From Utricularia gibba (taxonomy: Eukaryota > Streptophyta > Magnoliopsida > Lamiales > Lentibulariaceae), in the NCBI GenBank assembly GCA_002189035.1, contig NEEC01000011.1, positions 186,001 through 250,000 of the forward strand: DNA of 64,000 bases, given 5' to 3'. The notes under the pieces were generated by a model. It saw only the letters and a list, made by a program, of their open reading frames with translations, was not told the DNA's origin and made no database searches. Positions within the stretch are counted from its first letter, which is position 1; each line of letters opens with the position of its first letter. Both the position numbers and the translations under genes were made by a program. Shown here in pieces: positions 57,952 through 64,000 of this stretch.

Positions 57952-60030
57952 TATCAATTTTTGTATATCACAAAATCTATGTGATATATTATGTTAATTT
58001 ATCAAATACCTTAATTTAGAATAGTTTCTAGAATATCTTAATAAATTATAATCAAAATGAATATAATTTGTGAATTAATGAATTATAAAATTAATAGCAA
58101 TTGAGAATACATGTGATAAAATTAATTTATTAAAAAAAATACAACAAAATTAGAAATCATATAAAACAAATAAAGCTATTTTTGTGTATTTATTTTATAT
58201 TTAAATAGATAGTTTTTATATAATATTTTGTAAATATTATCTATTTTGAAAACTAAAATCAAAACATCATCTATTTCATAAATTTTTTTTTAAATTTCAT
58301 CTATTTTGGAAATGAAAAATAAAAAAATTATATAAATTAGATTTACAAAATTAAAATCACACATTTCACACCTATTTTGCATAACCGTTTCTAAACACCC
58401 TTAGCAGTCATTAAGGGTGGCTAGAGTAGATCCTAAGCACCCTTTGGAATGAATATGAGTGCTTGACAATTCGATAACCACAACCAAAAAGGATACGCTG
58501 CCCAAACATACTTAATAGTGGTTATGCATGTCGAGTATGATCAGAGGCACTCTTAGAAATCAGTATGAGTGCCTCAAAATTGATCTAGCGGATCACCATT
58601 CACTGGAAATCAGTATGAGTGCCAACTACAATGTGATTGTTCACAATAACTAATATTAGAGGTTAATTCTAACTATCCCATATGAATGCATAATAATCCC
58701 ATAAGACATATCCCTCACATATGGATAGCTGTTGATAACATCGTTTTTATTGCATTTTTTGTATGTATTTTTAAGGATGTTTTACATGGTAAAATATTGT
58801 TTCGTGTGTCTAATTGCTTCCTTTTTGTGTGTCTAGTCGGTAGGAATATGTTTATTGTGAAAATTGGCTCATTTGGCAATAATTGAGCCGAAAACTCTAA
58901 TATTTTCTTTTAGCTTGTGTCTAAGTTTTAACAAGATAAGAGCTAGTACTAACAGCATACTTTCCATGTTGATAAGTCAAAAGTGACAGAAAAACTTTGA
59001 AAAAGTTATTTTTCGCCGAAAGCAACCACATTCTGAAAAGATAAGATATGGATCAAAGATATTCCTTCTAGAAACCCATTGAAAAGATAGAGATACCCTT
59101 CCCTTGAGCGGTAAAATAAAAGATGAAGTAGGAGAGAGACAGCTTACAAAAGGAGCGTGAGCAGAGGGGAATGGGGTTCTCTAGCGAAAAGCTCTGACCA
59201 GCCTCAAATCTACATTTCTAGATCGTATTTCCGCCCAAAACTTCACACTCCAGCGATCTACAGCCCATAGAAGCAGCCTGAAACTTTTATTTTTATTTTT
59301 TGCACTCCCGTTTCCATTGAACTTGCTACTGTTACCTTCTACGTTTCCATACTTACCTTTATGTTCTTGGTGCTTGGTTGTGAATAAGAAACATCATGTA
59401 TACTTTATTTTAGCTTATGAACTTGTTTATGTTTGAATTCTTCAATCTTTGGTTCTTGAGTTTAACATGTTTACTGTTCATATGACCCTTTGCTCTGTTT
59501 TTGGGTTTGTTAAAGCTAGGTTTAAGTCTATGGTCTCTCTTGAGTGACACAAGATTCAAACCCTGGGGTAAAACCCAACCAAATCACTATCATTTTAAAT
59601 TTTCCATGCACTCTTGTTATTTTCTAAGCTTCTTCATCCCCGTCAACACCGACTTCATCATTGGTTTTAGCAGCATCATCATCCTGGCGTTCGTGCTTAG
59701 CAGGCATCTTGGGAGAGATTTTATGCAATTCTCAAGAACAAGTGATGGATTTTGAAACAAAGTGAACATTAGGAGTGCATTTACCCCCAAATTCACAAGG
59801 GATAAGGGTAATTTCGTAAAATCCAGTGTTTAATCACAATTCCTGAAAATAACTCCCTTGCAACTATGACATATTACCCCTTTTTCTTCTCAGGAACACA
59901 AAGCACGTCACAATAACTCCTACTTTAATCTAATAGAACAAAATAAAATAAAAATAAAAATAAAAACTGACATAATTACAAACTTGAGTTGTCTCCCAAG
60001 AGCGTCCCTATTTCTAGTCTTCAACTCGAC
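57952..60030. other. Intergenic and LTR-like region downstream of the Ty3 element
   Basis: 57952-58400 is AT-rich. 58440-58640 has three copies of an 'AATATGAGTGC / CAGTATGAGTGCC' word. At 58732 a TGATAACATCG start resembles LTR termini, and the following kilobase (to about 59760) has leader-like CT-rich sequence. It may be a truncated LTR. The minus-strand Ty3 element should have its 3' LTR here, but I could not define it. No host gene is seen. Confidence 0.4.
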
Positions 60031-60039
60031 TTCCATCAT

Positions 60040-62640
60040 TTCTACATTGTTACTGTATCCCTCGGAATAAAAATTATATTGGTGTCTCTATCATAAATCT
60101 CCACCATTCCATTTGGGAAAACTTCCTTCACCACAAATGAACAAACCTAGAGAGATTTGATTTTCGTTGGATGCAACTTCAGTTTAGATTGAAACAGCAA
60201 CACTTTTTGGTCAACTTCCAAAGTTCTTCAGGAAATGTGGTTGCCGTGATAAGTTTTAGTTCTAACTTTGAACAACTTTGAACTCTCATAGGCATCATTT
60301 CTCAACTCTTCTAGTTCTGAGAGCTGTATTTTTTTTTGACTTGCAGTCAGACTTTCATCAAGGTTTAACCTCTTTATAACCCACTAGGCCTTCCTATTCG
60401 GGTTGACTACTTTTTCCAGAATTTGTTTAATTTTCTTGTTTGATACCTATGTTTGGCCATTTGTTTGTGGATGATATGCTGTTGATGGCTTGTATCAAAT
60501 GTTGAACTGCTTCAAAACACTACTTAAAGCCTAAGTACAAAAGTGTGCAATTCTATCATTGATCAGCACCTTAGGAGTCCCATAGTGTACAAAAATATTG
60601 TTATGAAAAAAATCAATGACAATCTTTGCATCATCTATCCTTGTAGGAATGGCTTCAACCCACTTTAAGATATAATTAATGGCCACTAAAATGTAGTTGA
60701 ACCCTATAGAAGTGGGGAATGTACCCATAAAATCAATGCGTCAAACATCAAATAACTCACATACCAAGATTCCTTATTGAGGCATTTCATCTTTATTGAG
60801 TAAATTTTCCACTCTTTGACATGGTTCACACCCTTACAATAAGGATAACAATCTCTAAAAATGTGAGGTCAATAGAATATACAGTCTAAAATTTTTCTCG
60901 CTATCCGGTTTGATTCATGATGGCCACAAAGGGTCCTGCATGACAAGAATTGATAATCTTAGGAATTTCAAGCTAATGAACACACCTTCTAATGATGTCA
61001 TTATTGCATCATTTCCATAAATAAGGATCATCTTAGATATAATATTTGGTTTCACTCTTCAATTTGTTCTTCGTGTGGTAATCAATTCCCCGATGGCATC
61101 ACTCCTGCTGAAAACAAAGTTAGCCAAGTCAGTAAACCGTGGTTCACAAATGTTATTCCTAACTTAGAATAATTTTCCATGCATAAACATTTCAATGATA
61201 GGACTATCATTCTTTTTTCCATCTATCTTGCTTAGACGGTCGGCCACCATGTTCTCATTCCCAAGTATGTCCTTAATTTCAATGTTGAACTCTTGTACAA
61301 GAAGAATCCATTGGATAAGTCTTGGTTTTGAGTCCTTCTCTATCAAGTGCTTTACAGCTGAATGGTCCGTGTAGATAATCACCTTGCTACCTAAAAGATA
61401 ATACCTGAATTTTTCCAAAGAAAATATTACAAATAAAAATTCTCTTTCAATCAAAGTGTAATTTCTTTGCTTCTCATCTAAAATTTTGGAAGCAAAAGAA
61501 ATAACATGATGTTTCCCTTCAACTTTCTGTCTCAAAAACTGCTCTTGCAGCATGACTACTAGCATAATACATAATTTCAAAATCATACCTCCAGTTAGGT
61601 GGTTGTATCATAGGAGTAGTGGTCGTAGCTTCTTTCAAGCAATTAAAAACATTTTTGCATAAATCATCAAAATTAAATTTCACATCATTGTGCAAAAGTT
61701 TACTAAAGAAAAAGCAATCTTAAAAAAATTCTGAATAAATCTCAAAACCAACATGTCCTATAAATAATCTCACACCCTTTACATAAATGGGATACAGTAA
61801 TTCAGTCATAATCTTAATTTTTACTTTATCTACCTCAATACCTTTCCTAGAAATAACATGGACAAACACAATTTCATGATCTATCATAAAATGATATTTT
61901 TCAGAATTAAGAAATATTTTTCTGAAAAATGATATTTTTTTAGAATTAAGAATAAGATTTTTCTCAACACATTTTCACAAGACTTGATCCAAATGGTCTA
62001 AATATGACTCATAATCGTCTCCATATATTGTAAAATCATTCATACAAATTTCAATAAATTCCTCACCAAAGTTGGAGAAGATACTTGTCATACACCTCTG
62101 CAAGGTAGCAGGGGCATTGCACAATGCAAAGGACATCTTTCTATAGGCATAGGTCCCAAATGGACAAATGAAAGTGGTCTTGTTTTGGTTTGTACCTAAA
62201 ATTGCAACTTTGTTATATCCAGAATAACCACCTAAAAAGCAATAAAAAGATTTTTTTTGCTAATTTTTTCGAGCATTTTATTAATGAAAAGTAAAGGGTA
62301 ATAGTGATTTTTAGTCAGTTAATTTAACTTCCTATAGTCTATGCACATGCGTCACTCATTTTAGATTCTTTGTGGCACCATCTCTCCCTTCTCATTCTCC
62401 ATCATTGTCATACTAGTGAGGGAGTGGATAATACGTGCATCATGAAGTTTGATAATTTTCTGTTTTACCACTTCCATCATGTTTGGCACATTTATGGTTG
62501 GCAAACAGGTTTGGCTTCATCTTTTAAAAGAATTATGTGCATGCATATAGAAGAAGAGATTCCTTCAATATCTGCAGGGGTCCAGCCAATCGTCTTCTTG
62601 TTTCTGATCAGCACCTCGAGTAGCTGCATTCTTGGTCTAA
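60040..62640 (-). pseudogene. Ty3/gypsy pol remnant: RT, RNase H, integrase
   Basis: In element order on the minus strand: RT entry ('TIGWTPADIEGISSSICMH', 'MMEVVKQKIIKLHDARII', 'MCIDYRKLN'), then 'TFICPFGTYAYRKMSFALCN' and the active-site region near 62046-62030. That region reads C-M-N-D-F where this lineage has F-M-D-D-F, so one catalytic Asp is lost. RNase H (61586-61164) is well kept: '[20 protein letters not shown]', '[20 protein letters not shown]', '[11 protein letters not shown]'. The integrase core (60728-60531) has 'YILKWVEAIPTRIDDAKIVI' and 'FVHYGTPKVLINDRIAHFC'. Near 60230-60050 is the C-terminal 'KVLLFQSKLKLHPTKIKSL' and 'VVKEVFPNGMVEI'. Many stops separate the blocks. Confidence 0.9.
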
Positions 62641-64000
62641 GCTAAGATTATTAGAGATGATAACAAGATTTTTCATTTTTTCATCCAAGAATGAGTACTT
62701 CAAGTGCATTGGCAATGGCTTCAACTCTAATGTTCTCTCTTTCAGGGTCTTAATTTGCATAGAATTCACTTCATCTGACCTTGTTTCAGCTTCCGCTCTT
62801 CTTCTCCTTCTCATGAATAGTCTTTCCAAATATCTCATCAGCTTTCATATGTTCTTCCTCTAACAAGTTGGGACATTTGTCAACAATGTGCCTCATTCAA
62901 TGACAATTCCCGCAAGACATATTCTTAGCTTGGAATAAAAAAAATTCCTTCATCATCTCAGATATAGCTATCACATTTCTCATCAACTTACTTTCTGATG
63001 CCTTTGGCTTCTCATAAACTCTTCTATTTGAAACATGTTTCAGCGAAAAATGATTCCTTATGCTCTTCTTCTCCTTCTCATGAATAGTCTTTCCAAAATG
63101 TTCTTCAACCAATTTATCCATCATATCTAGAGGCTTGTAGAGGTCCTAAATTGAGAGTCTCATACAAAGAAAATGATATCACATTTATGGAGGCTCTCAG
63201 GTCACCCATTGCTCTCCTAATATTCAAGTTGCCAATTTTTCAAGGAATAAAAAAAGTTCTAAGGTCCTTGCTTTTTTTTGGTAGCTTCCAAGTGAGAAGA
63301 GCTGAGAAACTTTCACTCAGCTTCACTTTGCCTTTTTCGTTAGTATGCGCTTAGACATACACATTTGTTTCAAGTATTTCACACTTTTGGGTACCAAGTC
63401 AATATATTCCAGAAATGTCAAATTAATTGAATATTACCTAAAGCTCTCAATATTTTTTCCTTCTCATTTTGTTCCTTTCTTGCCTTTAGCCTTCTTGGTA
63501 ATGGTGGAGAGGTTACTTTCACAATGAGAGGCTTTGTAGCAACCTCCACCTCATGTTCTTCAATAACTCCTTTCACTATAGCTACATACTCATCTCCTGC
63601 CTCTGAATTACTCAGGTTGGACTGATTTTCTTCAACACTTTTCTTTTCTGTTTCTTAATGTCATTACACTAATATTTTGCTCTCCCCCAGAGTTAGGATT
63701 CTATTTGACTTGCAATAGTAGGGTTCATTTTTGCTATAGTTCCCCAATCTCTACTGCCAATTGAGTGACTTGAATTTCCAATTTCTTGATAGCTTGTTGG
63801 TTCTCAGCTTCATTTTTAATAGATTGGGTCATGAAAGTCGTCAAGATCTCCTCTAAAGAATTTCCAGAATTATCCTAGTTTGAAAGCTGAAATTACTGTT
63901 GCACCTACTAGTTTGGCTTTTGAAATAGTGGAGTCTTATATGAATGCTATTGTTGCTCTTGAAAATTCTACTAGAACCCTTGCTCCAAAAGATGAATTTT
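62641..64000 (-). pseudogene. Ty3/gypsy gag-protease remnant, rearranged, cut by window edge
   Basis: From the window end, gag-linker 'ENQQAIKKLEIQVTQLAVEI' (about 63810-63740) and 'PPLPRRLKARKEQNEKEKIL' (63510-63440) lead to protease-region pieces ('PLKIGNL'-like and 'ASINVISFSLYETLNLGPL', 63230-63130). Then, out of order, comes a gag C-terminal piece 'AISEMMKEFFLFQAKNM' with a CCHC knuckle (C-G-N-C ... H ... C, 62935-62880). A 36-bp exact direct repeat at 62795-62830 and 63062-63097 brackets this misplaced piece. The element continues beyond the window. Confidence 0.8.

Noticed and set aside
1-64000. CRISPR arrays, bacterial operons, phage, rRNA or tRNA genes
   Set aside because: Nothing of the kind seen; all features fit a plant nuclear genome.

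Overview
The window is a nuclear segment of a flowering-plant genome. The evidence is spliced genes with GT-AG introns, plant-type gene families (PEX11B, a mitochondrial-type octanoyltransferase, an LRR receptor-like kinase of the At3g28040 group) and a dense layer of plant transposable elements: Ty3/gypsy, copia-type gag, MULE, PIF/Harbinger and Tourist-like MITE. The species cannot be placed from sequence alone. Names are from recognition of conserved motifs; no database search was run.

Layout. 1-5,650 is the gene-bearing left end: a plant-mobile-domain-like remnant (-), an intact single-exon PEX11B (+), a decayed intron-containing RABD/Rab1 GTPase pseudogene (-), and an octanoyltransferase (LIP2-type) gene (+) with one frameshift in a G run. 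6,500-52,000 is repeat-dominated. It holds several LTR families, mostly as solo LTRs; four have perfect 5-bp target-site duplications (TSDs) and five have one mismatch. It also holds degraded Ty3 gag/pol pieces, a MULE transposase, a copia gag, two FCP1/HAD-phosphatase-like pseudogenes and two PIF/Harbinger remnants. 52,200-56,139 is an LRR receptor kinase gene (+), with a pseudokinase-type catalytic loop and one frameshift. 56,784-64,000 is a solo LTR followed by a degenerate Ty3/gypsy polyprotein (-) that runs off the right edge.

The most interesting structure is 28,638-38,917. It is a PIF/Harbinger-type interval bounded by similar GGCC-TTTGG inverted termini and a TTA duplication. Its transposase (+) and Myb/SANT-like gene (-) converge, and an FCP1-like phosphatase pseudogene (+) lies between them. 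Later insertions sit inside it: a fold-back of LTR halves, a solo LTR inside the phosphatase pseudogene, and a solo LTR nested within another solo LTR. The nesting gives a relative insertion order.

The three host genes have unrelated roles: peroxisome proliferation, mitochondrial lipoylation and membrane signalling. Nothing suggests that they form one pathway.
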